From contig JAHZJK010000030.1 in NCBI GenBank assembly GCA_022600955.1, positions 26,742 through 90,741 of the forward strand: 64,000 nt of DNA. Direction: 5' to 3'. The notes under the pieces were generated by a model. The model was not told the DNA's origin, did no database searches, and saw only the letters and a program-made list of their open reading frames with translations. The first letter of the stretch is position 1, and each line of letters opens with the position of its first letter. The position numbers were made by a program, and so were the translations under genes. Origin of the DNA: Gammaproteobacteria bacterium. Lineage in GTDB: Bacteria > Pseudomonadota > Gammaproteobacteria > Steroidobacterales > Woeseiaceae. Shown here one piece after another: positions 35,630 to 44,152 of the stretch.

Positions 35630-36523
35630 ATGCTTTGCCCTGTTTGCAGATCTGCGGAGCTGTCGGCTGCTGATACCTGCATGACTTGCGCATCATGTGG
35701 CCATCAAAGCTTGATCAGCGACGGCGTCCTGCAGTGTTTTACGGATGAGCAAGCCTCTGATTACAAGGACTTTCTCCACACCTACACTGAGGTGCGTCTG
35801 AAAGAAGGTCGAGCAAGCTATGACGCTGACGCGCTCCGTGGCCTGCCCGCTTGCCCGCCTTCTCTACCCATGGCGGATCAGTGGAGAATACGAGCTCGAA
35901 GCTACCAGTATTTGATGCGCACCCTTTGTCACTGCCTGGCGCCAGCGGCGAAAATCCTTGATCTCGACGCTGGCAACGGCTGGCTCAGCAACCGCCTGGC
36001 AGAAGCTGGCTTCTCCCCCTGTGCCGTTGATCTTAGCATCAACAATGACGACGGCCTCGGTGCAGCGCAGCTATACGATACCCGATGGCCACGATTGCAG
36101 GCTGCATTCGACAACATGCCACTAGAAGATTCGCAAGCCGATGCCATCGTGTTCAACGCGAGCTTTCACTATTGTGCGAACCAACAGGCGACTGTTGCAG
36201 AATCTTTGCGCGTGTTGCGTCCCGGCGGATTGCTCGTCATTCTCGATTCGCCTGTTTACAACGACGCGTCGAGCGGCGTGCAAATGCTTGTTGAACAGCA
36301 ACAGTACTTCGAACGGCTGATCGGGCGTCGCTCCGACTCCGTTGACGTAACAGGCTATCTCACGTGGCGACAGCTCGAAAATCTCGGTAACGAATTCGAC
36401 CTGAATTGGACGATTCGCAAACCCTGGTACGGGCTGCGCTGGTGGCTGCGGCCATGGCGAGCAAAACTTCGCAAGGAGCGGGAGCCGGCTTCGTTTGCTG
36501 TTATTTCGACGATTGCAAAGTAG
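35630..36523 (+). CDS. Class I SAM methyltransferase with N-terminal zinc-ribbon-like motif
   Basis: 297 aa. Seen: four cysteines in two CxxC pairs at the N-terminus (CPVC at 3-6 and CMTC at 17-20, another Cys following), like the zinc ribbon of RlmA-type and other sugar- or RNA-acting methyltransferases, then the SAM-binding motif ILDLDAGNGWLSNRL at about 113-127, ADAIVFNASFHY as motif IV, and LRVLRPGGLLVILDSP. The usual second Gly of motif I is altered to Ala (DAGNG). The ATG at 35630 is chosen since it puts the Cys motif at the very N-terminus. It is the only rightward gene in this block and overlaps the end of the leftward glycosyltransferase gene by 23 bases. Substrate unknown. Confidence 0.8.
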   Translation: MLCPVCRSAELSAADTCMTCASCGHQSLISDGVLQCFTDEQASDYKDFLHTYTEVRLKEGRASYDADALRGLPACPPSLPMADQWRIRARSYQYLMRTLCHCLAPAAKILDLDAGNGWLSNRLAEAGFSPCAVDLSINNDDGLGAAQLYDTRWPRLQAAFDNMPLEDSQADAIVFNASFHYCANQQATVAESLRVLRPGGLLVILDSPVYNDASSGVQMLVEQQQYFERLIGRRSDSVDVTGYLTWRQLENLGNEFDLNWTIRKPWYGLRWWLRPWRAKLRKEREPASFAVISTIAK

Positions 36524-37604
36524 TAGCGTAATGGTCTAACAACTCACTAGTCGACTGCTCGATATCGGGCGGCGCTCGAAGTGGCGACAAGATGGTCGAG
36601 TGATTCGCCGCCGCGACAATATTGTTCGCCAGTTGAGACTCATTTCCAGGTTCGCTGAGAAAGTCTTGCGGACAAAATATCGGCATAGAGCCTACATTGG
36701 TGCCGATAGTGAGACGTCCACACGCAGCTGCTTCCGCAACAACCATGCCATAGCTCTCGAACCATGAGTTCAGAACACAGAACGACGCACCACGATAGTA
36801 CGCGGCGAGATTCGCATGATCGATTTGGCCATGAAAAGTTACGGGAGCATGCAATTCGCGTGCTTGCTGCCGCAGATTCGGCAGCAGCGGGCCCTCACCT
36901 ACGACGTGCAAATGTAGGCTCTCGTTCCTTCTCGCCAATTCGGCGAAGGCACGGATCAAACCAGCAATACCCTTTACAGCAACGAGGCTCGCAACACACA
37001 GGACTGGAATTTTACCCTTGAGGCGCTCTATGCCGCCCGTCGGAGCGAATTTTTCATGATCAACGCCGCAGTTCATCTGTTCCGTATTGAACCCAGCATT
37101 TTGCGACTGAATTGCATGCCTGTGGAACGGCGACAGCGCCAGCAGCCGGTCCGCGCGATGTGCACCATACCGCGCCAGTCGGCCAGCAACATGCCGGTGC
37201 TTCTTGCCGTAACCGGCGCCTGGCTCGAACGTCAGTTCGCCACCCATCACTGATACGAGCGTCGGTATCGGTCTCTGCCGCTTTACACGAGCCGCTACAA
37301 CACCGCCTCCATCAGCCCAGAATCCATGCAGTACATCAAATGGGGTTTGGTCGTGATCATCAACGATCGCAGTGATAGCTCGATGGTGGCGGCGCGCCCA
37401 AGCGAGGCGGCCAGATTTGCCGTCGCCAAAAGACCGCACGGCGACTTTGTCAACAACATACATTGCCGAAAAAGCCGGGTAGCAAGTTGTGTAAACCTGC
37501 AATTCGTGACTTCTATCAAGTGCGATCGCAATGTCCTGCAGTAACGGGATACACCAGTCACCTTTGCCGCCACTGAATCCCGGAACGACCATCGCGATTC
37601 TCAT
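36501..37604 (-). CDS. Glycosyltransferase family 4 (GT-B)
   Basis: 367 aa cytoplasmic glycosyltransferase. Seen: MVVPGFSGGKGDWCIPLL with a Gly-rich acceptor-side loop, MNCGVDHEKFAPTGG, VASLVAVKGIAGLIRA, GQIDHANLAAYYRGAS, and NSWFESYGMVVAEAAACGR with the E-x7-E donor motif. Last gene of the long leftward run; its ATG overlaps the TGA of the next glycosyltransferase gene (ATGA). Convergent with the zinc-ribbon methyltransferase gene. Substrates unknown. Confidence 0.88.
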   Translation of the reverse strand: MRIAMVVPGFSGGKGDWCIPLLQDIAIALDRSHELQVYTTCYPAFSAMYVVDKVAVRSFGDGKSGRLAWARRHHRAITAIVDDHDQTPFDVLHGFWADGGGVVAARVKRQRPIPTLVSVMGGELTFEPGAGYGKKHRHVAGRLARYGAHRADRLLALSPFHRHAIQSQNAGFNTEQMNCGVDHEKFAPTGGIERLKGKIPVLCVASLVAVKGIAGLIRAFAELARRNESLHLHVVGEGPLLPNLRQQARELHAPVTFHGQIDHANLAAYYRGASFCVLNSWFESYGMVVAEAAACGRLTIGTNVGSMPIFCPQDFLSEPGNESQLANNIVAAANHSTILSPLRAPPDIEQSTSELLDHYATTLQSSK

Positions 37605-38737
37605 AGTGATTCAAATGTCGCTGAGTAGCGCTGCGCCAATACAGGATACGAAAGATACTCGCGATAGGCGCTTTTTACATCAGACGAAAGAGCGTCCAGA
37701 TTTTTCCTTTGCAGACCCGCTATTCCATTGGCGAAACCACGATCGTCGCCGATATTGAAATGGCGTGCCGCCGGAATATTTTGTGTCAGGTGACGAAAGC
37801 TGGGAATATCAGACAGCACGGGTATGCAGCCACAGGACAACGCCTCTACCAGCGCGTTGCTACCGAACTCACGGCTGCTGCACGCAACAAAAAAATTCGC
37901 GGCGCTGAACAGAACCTCCATTTGGGCGTGCTCGATTTTGCCGAGTAACCTGACCCTGTCTGCCACTTTCGGCCTGCTCGCGAGGAAATTCCGAACCGCA
38001 GGCAAATTCTCTGAAGTCTGGAATGCCATCAAAAGCTCCGCATTCGGCGACTGATCCAGTACGCGTTCAAAGCCACGAAGTGCTGTAAAGGGGTCCTTGT
38101 TCGCGTGCAGCCTGCCGGACCACGCCAGAACGGGCTGTCCCTTGATACCCATTTCAGCACTTGCCCTTGCGGGCGGCACGCCCACAAATGGACTGCATAC
38201 TTCAGGTGCAATCACCGTATGTGCGGCTGCTGACAGAATGCCGCTTTCCTGCCATCGCACCGCGAAACTTTTCGCCGGGAAGAACGCGGCCGAAACGCAG
38301 CGAAACGCACGCTTTTGCTGCCATCGCCGGAACGGGTTGCGACGAGGGTACCCACCATGGAATGAGGCGGTAACCTTGCAGCCCGTGCTCTCTGACCAGT
38401 GCAACAACGCGCGAAAAGGCTGCAGCAAAGTCATACCAAACACGTGAACGACATTGGCTTGAGCGCGAGCAATAGTCTTCAGAACTTCAGCAAAGTCAGA
38501 TATCTCAACGGTAGTACTGTTTCCAACCGCCGAGTGCGCATTGGCAACGATAGTCGTTACACGGGCGCCACGACAATCGAATTGACGAGAGTCTTGAAAA
38601 GCCTGAATAATTTCGACGTCGTGACCAACGTCGACCAGTGCTTCTGCGAGGTAAAAAACATGCCAGTATTGTTTTTGCAAGCGAGCAACGGAGTCGATCT
38701 GTTGGTCGTACACGGAATTAAGCAAACAGACTTTCAT
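37601..38737 (-). CDS. Glycosyltransferase family 4 (GT-B)
   Basis: 378 aa. Seen: N-terminal domain beginning MKVCLLNSVYDQQ, VVHVFGMTLLQPF, donor-side GIKGQPVLAWSGRLHANKDPFTALRG at about 217-242 and SSREFGSNALVEALSCGCIPV with the E-x7-E pattern. ATGA overlap with both neighbours (upstream methyltransferase and downstream glycosyltransferase), so the three are likely made together. It ends with a family-like helical tail. Acceptors and donors cannot be inferred. Confidence 0.88.
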   Translation of the reverse strand: MKVCLLNSVYDQQIDSVARLQKQYWHVFYLAEALVDVGHDVEIIQAFQDSRQFDCRGARVTTIVANAHSAVGNSTTVEISDFAEVLKTIARAQANVVHVFGMTLLQPFRALLHWSESTGCKVTASFHGGYPRRNPFRRWQQKRAFRCVSAAFFPAKSFAVRWQESGILSAAAHTVIAPEVCSPFVGVPPARASAEMGIKGQPVLAWSGRLHANKDPFTALRGFERVLDQSPNAELLMAFQTSENLPAVRNFLASRPKVADRVRLLGKIEHAQMEVLFSAANFFVACSSREFGSNALVEALSCGCIPVLSDIPSFRHLTQNIPAARHFNIGDDRGFANGIAGLQRKNLDALSSDVKSAYREYLSYPVLAQRYSATFESL

Positions 38738-39453
38738 ACTGTTTGAGTAAGTCGATAGATAGTCAGAATTTCAACGCCAAAGTGTTTCCGCGCTGCGATG
38801 TCGATCCTCAGACCGCTACTTGACATCGCCTGCAGCAGACCCTTTTCATCGCCGTCCGACGTCTGCAATACCAACGCTTGTCCACCGGCGTTCAGGCGGT
38901 TTGGCAATTCCGCAGAAAATCGTTCGAAAATATCGGCGGCGCGCCAACATAAATCAAACTTCGACGTCGGCTCACCCCGAAAGCTCGGCGGTGAAAACAA
39001 AACGAGGTCATAGCGACTATTTGCTACTGGTTCGAACAGGTCGCCGTGCATCACCGCGATCCGATCTGCGACATCGCTCCGAGAAGCGTTCAACCCTGTG
39101 CATTTTACAGCCTCATCGTTAAGATCGACCGCATCAACGTGATAGCCAAGTTTGGCGGCAGTAACGGCAAGAATGCCAGAGCCACAACCCAGGTCGATTG
39201 CCCTGCCACCCTGAGTGATGCCGGCATTCGGTAGCGTCATTTCGTGCAGTTGCTCAGCGAAATACTTGCCTGTTCGAAACACCACCGGATTGAATACTTC
39301 TGGAAGAACGACGAGCATCAGTCCCGCGACATTTTCGTGGACAGTCCGGCCGATACGGAACCTGCGCAGATACTCGCGTTTCGGAACCAGCCATAAGTGG
39401 CTAATGGCGCGGATAACTTTGCCCGGTTTTACCGGTTCAGGCACGTCAGACAT
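38734..39453 (-). CDS. Class I SAM methyltransferase (HemK/PrmC- or MTS-like)
   Basis: 239 aa. Seen: SAM motif AIDLGCGSGILAVTAAKLG at about 85-103, VDAVDLNDEAVKC as motif II, and YDLVLFSPPSF at about 128-138; the SPPSF segment is a variant of the NPPY motif used by methyltransferases acting on planar or amide nitrogens and some small molecules. Upstream flank resembles proteins acting on ring-like or phosphorylated substrates only weakly. ATG overlaps the radical SAM gene by 8 bases. Its place between radical SAM and glycosyltransferase genes suggests a shared small-molecule or glycan pathway. Confidence 0.85.
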   Translation of the reverse strand: MSDVPEPVKPGKVIRAISHLWLVPKREYLRRFRIGRTVHENVAGLMLVVLPEVFNPVVFRTGKYFAEQLHEMTLPNAGITQGGRAIDLGCGSGILAVTAAKLGYHVDAVDLNDEAVKCTGLNASRSDVADRIAVMHGDLFEPVANSRYDLVLFSPPSFRGEPTSKFDLCWRAADIFERFSAELPNRLNAGGQALVLQTSDGDEKGLLQAMSSSGLRIDIAARKHFGVEILTIYRLTQTV

Positions 39454-40462
39454 TCAGAGTACACGTACAATTCTGGCAAATCGGGTTATTTTTGACATCG
39501 AGCTGCTTTCGGAAGGCGACTGCAACCGGTGAGTTGACGACGTTTGAGAACTCTTCATTGTTTATATTTCCGATTGGATCGTGAAAATAGCAGGGTCTTA
39601 CTGATCCGTCCGGTTCCACGACAACCGACACCCACGGCGCGTTGCAACGTCGTGGCAATGGCGATGCCAAGCTATTCTGAGCTCTGTAGTGAGCGAGCAT
39701 CTCCAGCATCTTTGACGTAGATTCGACGATAAATCCCGATTCATAATCTTTCGCGTGGTCCACAAAGCTGCGCTTCAAGACGGACTCCAATTCATCACAT
39801 TCTTCAACCGTTAGCGCAACGTCAATAACTCTTTCAGGCTCCCATGGGTCCGGACGGTTAAATGCAGTACTGGATACGTCGGCAGCGAGGAACGATATAG
39901 AGTCTACGCCGAGTTCCGCCGCTGTCGACACGATCGCGCCAAGTTCACGAAAATTCTGTTTCTGCAGCACACATCGAGCGCTGATACGAACAGTCGGCGC
40001 ATCGCGTCGAAGTGCCTCAACACCGATCGCGAGCCGCTCGTAGGCTCTCGGGATATTTCGAATTTGATCATGTATTGCAGGATCGCCATCCAATGACACG
40101 ATCACGTCGTCGACCCATTCGCGAATATGAGAGACATTGCGTTGCAACAAAAGCCCTGTACTCAGAAGTGATATACGAGCGCGCAGCGGCTTTAGTGCAG
40201 CGCAAATATCCCACAACCCTGCATGCATCAGGGCCTCACCGCCAGAAAGAACTACCCAACGTACTCCTAGCTTCCGGAAATCACGTACATGATGGTCAAC
40301 ACGTTGCGGAGAAAGCTCTCGCATGTTTTTGTTTGCACGCCAGATGTCACACATCAGGCATCGACAATTGCAGCGGCTGTGCGGCATCAACACCAATACC
40401 GGCATCCGTCGCAAACGATGCGTTAGCTGGTTAATATGAAGAGAGATATTTTCTGGCAGCAC
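39446..40462 (-). CDS. Radical SAM protein with SPASM-like C-terminus
   Basis: 338 aa. Seen: radical SAM cluster CX3CX2C (Cys31, Cys35, Cys38; an extra Cys33 lies between), GVRWVVLSGGEALMH as the glycine-rich/GGE SAM-binding strand, DDVIVSLDGDPAIHD, and a C-terminal region with CNAPWVSVVVEPDG, RPCYF, IGNI and CQNCTC, the cysteine pattern of SPASM or twitch domains that bind extra iron-sulfur clusters. Such enzymes act on peptides, sugars (dehydrogenation or epimerisation) or small molecules. GTG start. No obvious precursor peptide gene is nearby, which makes a sugar or lipid substrate more likely than a ribosomal peptide (inference). Confidence 0.9.
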   Translation of the reverse strand: MLPENISLHINQLTHRLRRMPVLVLMPHSRCNCRCLMCDIWRANKNMRELSPQRVDHHVRDFRKLGVRWVVLSGGEALMHAGLWDICAALKPLRARISLLSTGLLLQRNVSHIREWVDDVIVSLDGDPAIHDQIRNIPRAYERLAIGVEALRRDAPTVRISARCVLQKQNFRELGAIVSTAAELGVDSISFLAADVSSTAFNRPDPWEPERVIDVALTVEECDELESVLKRSFVDHAKDYESGFIVESTSKMLEMLAHYRAQNSLASPLPRRCNAPWVSVVVEPDGSVRPCYFHDPIGNINNEEFSNVVNSPVAVAFRKQLDVKNNPICQNCTCTLNV

Positions 40463-40473
40463 TTCAACGCAAC

Positions 40474-41958
40474 CTAAAAGCCGGTCACTTCCGGCCGTTG
40501 GTGTGGGAATAGACGGTTGATCACACGCAGCTCAAATGGATTTGCATAGATTTGCAACTTGAAGCGCCACATCCCCGCCGCCCGCAGCAGCAGTCGTTTG
40601 CTCGGGGTCATCCCGGGATCAGTAACAGTCGGATATGCGGCGTTCAATACACGTTGAAAATTTCCGATCTTCTTCTGCGCCGTTCTTGAAAGCCAAGGCA
40701 GTGCCGCCGTCGTGCGTTCGGCGTATTCTACCCAATGATCCTCGGCCCACTCATCGAGTGTTTCCGGGAAGGCAAAACCCAACGCCTGTGCCTCGGTAAA
40801 CAGCTGACCCTCAACAGGTACAGGCGAATACGGGTAGATGATTATTTCTGACTCTGGATGACTTTGCTTCACGCGTCGGATGAAACGGAACGTCTGGTCT
40901 ATATCTTCATCTGGATTCGGAGGGCTCGCGATGACAAAAGAAAGCTCCGGGATCATATTGTGCGCACGCATCCGTTCTGCAATCGCAATTGTCATATCTG
41001 CCGTTTGCTTGCCACCCTTATTCATTTTTTCGAGAACATCGTCCGAACCTGCTTCAGCGCCCAGGTAGATCATGCGCAACCCGCTGTCTCGCATTTTTGC
41101 CCAGGTCGTGTCGTTGTACTTCATCAGCGTATCGACACGACCGTAAGCCCACCACGATACATCGAAACGCTTCAAGCGATCACAAATCTCCGCACTGCGC
41201 GATTCGCTGACGAAGAAGTTGTTGTCGTAAAATTGAATTGCGTTGGCCCCATATCGGTCGACGAGTTGCTCAACGATCAATTCAATTTTTTCGGGACTCT
41301 GAGCTGAATAGCGCCCATTCACCATGTTAACAACGCCGCAAAAATTACAGGTAAAAGGACATCCGTAACTCGCATGGTGTGAGAGCGTTCTACTTCCCAG
41401 GAAAGTGTCGAGTACGTACTCCTCCATACGCAATTTGTGGTACGGATATTCGGGCAGACCATCAAGCGCTGGAACCGGTCCGATCGGATTCGAGATCAGG
41501 TTGCCAGTCTCTCTATCCATATACGAAAGGCCAGCCTGATTGCGATAGCCATTGCCGTCGCGAATAGCCTTGACCAGCGCCAGGAAAGGCTCTTCGCTGT
41601 GCCCCCGAAGCAAGAAATCAACGTAGGGCGCTGTCGCAGCGGCGCTCTCGTACATTGTCGGAAAATACCCGCCCCAAATAATCGAAAGATGCGAAAACTC
41701 GGCCTTTAATGCCAGCGAAACATCGCGAGCCTGGCGAACCTGGCGGCCCGGCATGACAGTGATAGCCACGATATCCACGCGAGACTTGCGGACTTTCTCA
41801 AATAGCACTGCAAGCACGTCTTCATAAAGATTGCCGTCGATGATGCTGTATTCGTGTTTGCCCTCCAGCACTGCGGCCATCGCAAGCACTGACATTGGCA
41901 AAACATGCTTGCCCGCGACGCTGCTGCGCGGATTGAACAGGACAAGTTCGGATCTCAC
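40474..41958 (-). CDS. B12-binding-type radical SAM protein
   Basis: 494 aa. Seen: an N-terminal Rossmann-like cobalamin-binding-type domain (about 1-135) with VDIVAITVMPG, LSIIWGGYFPT and VDFLLRGHSEEPF, a linker, the radical SAM core with YGCPFTCNFC (Cys200, Cys204, Cys207), and a C-terminal helical domain. The canonical DxHxxG cobalamin motif is not evident, as in many members of this large class (methylases, ring-forming and fragmenting enzymes). GTG start at 41958 overlaps the methyltransferase stop (GTGA). Reaction cannot be predicted by family alone. Confidence 0.9.
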   Translation of the reverse strand: MRSELVLFNPRSSVAGKHVLPMSVLAMAAVLEGKHEYSIIDGNLYEDVLAVLFEKVRKSRVDIVAITVMPGRQVRQARDVSLALKAEFSHLSIIWGGYFPTMYESAAATAPYVDFLLRGHSEEPFLALVKAIRDGNGYRNQAGLSYMDRETGNLISNPIGPVPALDGLPEYPYHKLRMEEYVLDTFLGSRTLSHHASYGCPFTCNFCGVVNMVNGRYSAQSPEKIELIVEQLVDRYGANAIQFYDNNFFVSESRSAEICDRLKRFDVSWWAYGRVDTLMKYNDTTWAKMRDSGLRMIYLGAEAGSDDVLEKMNKGGKQTADMTIAIAERMRAHNMIPELSFVIASPPNPDEDIDQTFRFIRRVKQSHPESEIIIYPYSPVPVEGQLFTEAQALGFAFPETLDEWAEDHWVEYAERTTAALPWLSRTAQKKIGNFQRVLNAAYPTVTDPGMTPSKRLLLRAAGMWRFKLQIYANPFELRVINRLFPHQRPEVTGF

Positions 41959-42743
41959 GAAACCTTCCGCATGATCATCAGATAATGATCGCCCAAACGA
42001 TTAAACGGCCAGAAATTCGCAACAACAGATTCCACTCGCGACAAACTGCGCAATAGCCTTGGTCTGTACTCGCAAACTTTGAAGAATTCAGTTGATGGCA
42101 CGAAAACACCTACGCCAGCGATGCTCTCTACCTTGAACCTGCCATTCGCCATTCGCTCCACTGAAGCCGGTGAGTGATACGACACCGACTGCGACATGCC
42201 ATTTGACTCAAACGTTGATTGACGCCGCCAGCGCCGAGTCGCATTTGATATGTTGCCTCGCAAGCCAAAACCGAGCATCTCCCACAAACATGATTTGCCC
42301 ATAATTGTGAAGGCAACAAATCCGTCGCGCTCAATCTGGCCACTCAGGCACTCAAACAATGGGCTCAGATCAGCGCAACAATTCAGCGCGCCGAAATTAG
42401 ACATCGCACAATCGAATTTTTCGTTGGCGTCCGATGACGGCGCCGCGATATCGAAACGCCGGACGTCAATCCGCTCGCCACGCTGTCCCGCCGCGGTCTT
42501 TCTCGCCAACGTTGCGGCAAGCATAGCTTCTGACAAATCAGTCGCGACAACCGAGTGACCCGCCGTCGAGAACCAGAGCGCGTCATCGCCGGTGCCACAT
42601 CCGATATCCAGGATTTTCGAATTTTCCGGTAGCAATTTTGCTATCCGGGCACGGACCTGGTCACGCAACCATCGTGCAGGCGCTCGCTCGCTAAAAGCGG
42701 CGTCATATTCTGCAGCGAGGTTGTCGAAGACGGTTTCAGGCAT
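41955..42743 (-). CDS. Class I SAM methyltransferase
   Basis: 262 aa. Seen: VFDNLAAEYDAAF lead-in, SAM motif KILDIGCGTGDDALWFSTAGH at about 43-63, VVATDLSEAMLA as motif II, and FDCAMSNFGALNCC as motif IV. The ATG at 42743 is preferred over a TTG five codons earlier; it overlaps the upstream radical SAM gene by 8 bases. N-, O- or C-methylation cannot be told apart. Lies between two B12-type radical SAM genes. Confidence 0.87.
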   Translation of the reverse strand: MPETVFDNLAAEYDAAFSERAPARWLRDQVRARIAKLLPENSKILDIGCGTGDDALWFSTAGHSVVATDLSEAMLAATLARKTAAGQRGERIDVRRFDIAAPSSDANEKFDCAMSNFGALNCCADLSPLFECLSGQIERDGFVAFTIMGKSCLWEMLGFGLRGNISNATRRWRRQSTFESNGMSQSVSYHSPASVERMANGRFKVESIAGVGVFVPSTEFFKVCEYRPRLLRSLSRVESVVANFWPFNRLGDHYLMIMRKVS

Positions 42744-44142
42744 CTTGAGCCGCCTCAACCTGCCATCGCGTCAGGTACATAGCAGCCCGATGCTTTTGCG
42801 TAGTCGCATACAGGCGAGCCACCCTTGCCATACCTGGCAAACCCTGCTTCATGGCACGTGATAATTGTACCCGCGATCGTATCCATTTCTGGGCATGCGT
42901 GTAAAAACGCGTCGAGTGGCGTCCCGCAATGCTCAGACTCCTGTCGGAACCAGTTTCCCAATCACCGTTCGCAATGATGCGCTGGCGAACGTTGTCAAAA
43001 AATGGCGTTCCCTTGATCGGGTACGCGAGTGTCGTCAAAACCTCGTCGGGCAACGCTGCGCATAGATGGTCGCTTGTTGCATTAATGTCCGCCCAGTCCT
43101 CCCCATCGTACCCAAGCATTATGAATGTACCAGCCTTAATACCTCGTTCCTGCAATTTCCTGATTATACTCCTCATGCGCACTGCATCAGTACGACGATC
43201 CATTGCGTCAAGAATTTTTTGCGAACCACTTTCCGCACCGACCCAAAGCCGGTAACACCCCATCGACGCCAATACATCGATTACCTCATCATCGAGTCTG
43301 TCTTCACGGGAAATTGTCTCAAACGGAAAGTGCAGATTACGCAGCTTCAATTCGGCTGCGAAGTCCCTCAGCCAATGTCGGCTCATCGCGAACACGTCAT
43401 CAGCATACCAAATCCTGTCAGGCGCATAATTCGCCTGAATCAGCTCCAGCTCGTCCGCGACATCGCCAGGCGAACGGCGGCGATATGAAAATCCATACAC
43501 TGAATGACTGCACCATCGACAAGTATACGGGCAGCCTCGGGCCGTGATGATCGACACTGCACTGGCTCCGTGGTGGTCACGCCAGGCATCGAGGTAGCGC
43601 TGCATATCAATGCAGTCACGTGCCGGAAATGGTCGATTGTCGAGGTTTTTTATCTGCTCACGCGGTGCGGTTGTTACTGTCTTGCCTTCCGCATTCTTGT
43701 ACATAATGCCGTCAACCAACGCCAACCGTTCTTGGCGGCCACTTGCAATAGCCGGAATTAGAGCTTCAAGCGTCAGCTCGCCTTCCCCTGCCACAATAAC
43801 GTCGGCACCTCGCCTCAGGTACTCCGATGAATAGTTGACTGGCTCGGGCCCACCAAGGACAACTTTACTACCGGCAGCGCGTGCTGTATCGATGATCCGA
43901 AACACGTTTCGCCGTGTCATCAGATTGGCGTAAATGCCAATGATCGGCGGCTTTCGCGCCGCGATTTGGCCGAGATGTTCTTCGCGTCGCATGAACGTCG
44001 TGTCGAGCACCTCAACATCGAATCCACGTGAACGCAGGTACGCAGCAATATAGAGCAAACCCAATGGAGGATAGGGTTTCATTACCGCCTGCTCAGCCGG
44101 GTCTTCAAAAAGGTAGTACGCGTGTGTCAGTAAAATATCCAC
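42736..44142 (-). CDS. B12-binding-type radical SAM protein
   Basis: 468 aa. Seen: cobalamin-binding-type N-terminal domain with KPYPPLGLLYIAAYLRSRG, VVLGGPEPVNY and VIVAGEGELTL, radical SAM motif ITARGCPYTCRWC (Cys204, Cys208, Cys211), YADDVFAMSRHWL, and LWVGAESGSQKILDAMDR. It is clearly paralogous to the C-terminal 500 residues of the protein encoded upstream at 44153-46630 (shared RGCPY-C-WC, DD-F, WxGAESGSQ and ILDAM blocks). GTG start, 10 bases after the upstream stop. Typical relatives methylate unactivated carbons or build unusual rings in natural products and lipids. Confidence 0.9.
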   Translation of the reverse strand: MDILLTHAYYLFEDPAEQAVMKPYPPLGLLYIAAYLRSRGFDVEVLDTTFMRREEHLGQIAARKPPIIGIYANLMTRRNVFRIIDTARAAGSKVVLGGPEPVNYSSEYLRRGADVIVAGEGELTLEALIPAIASGRQERLALVDGIMYKNAEGKTVTTAPREQIKNLDNRPFPARDCIDMQRYLDAWRDHHGASAVSIITARGCPYTCRWCSHSVYGFSYRRRSPGDVADELELIQANYAPDRIWYADDVFAMSRHWLRDFAAELKLRNLHFPFETISREDRLDDEVIDVLASMGCYRLWVGAESGSQKILDAMDRRTDAVRMRSIIRKLQERGIKAGTFIMLGYDGEDWADINATSDHLCAALPDEVLTTLAYPIKGTPFFDNVRQRIIANGDWETGSDRSLSIAGRHSTRFYTHAQKWIRSRVQLSRAMKQGLPGMARVARLYATTQKHRAAMYLTRWQVEAAQDA

Positions 44143-44152
44143 GGCGCCCTGA

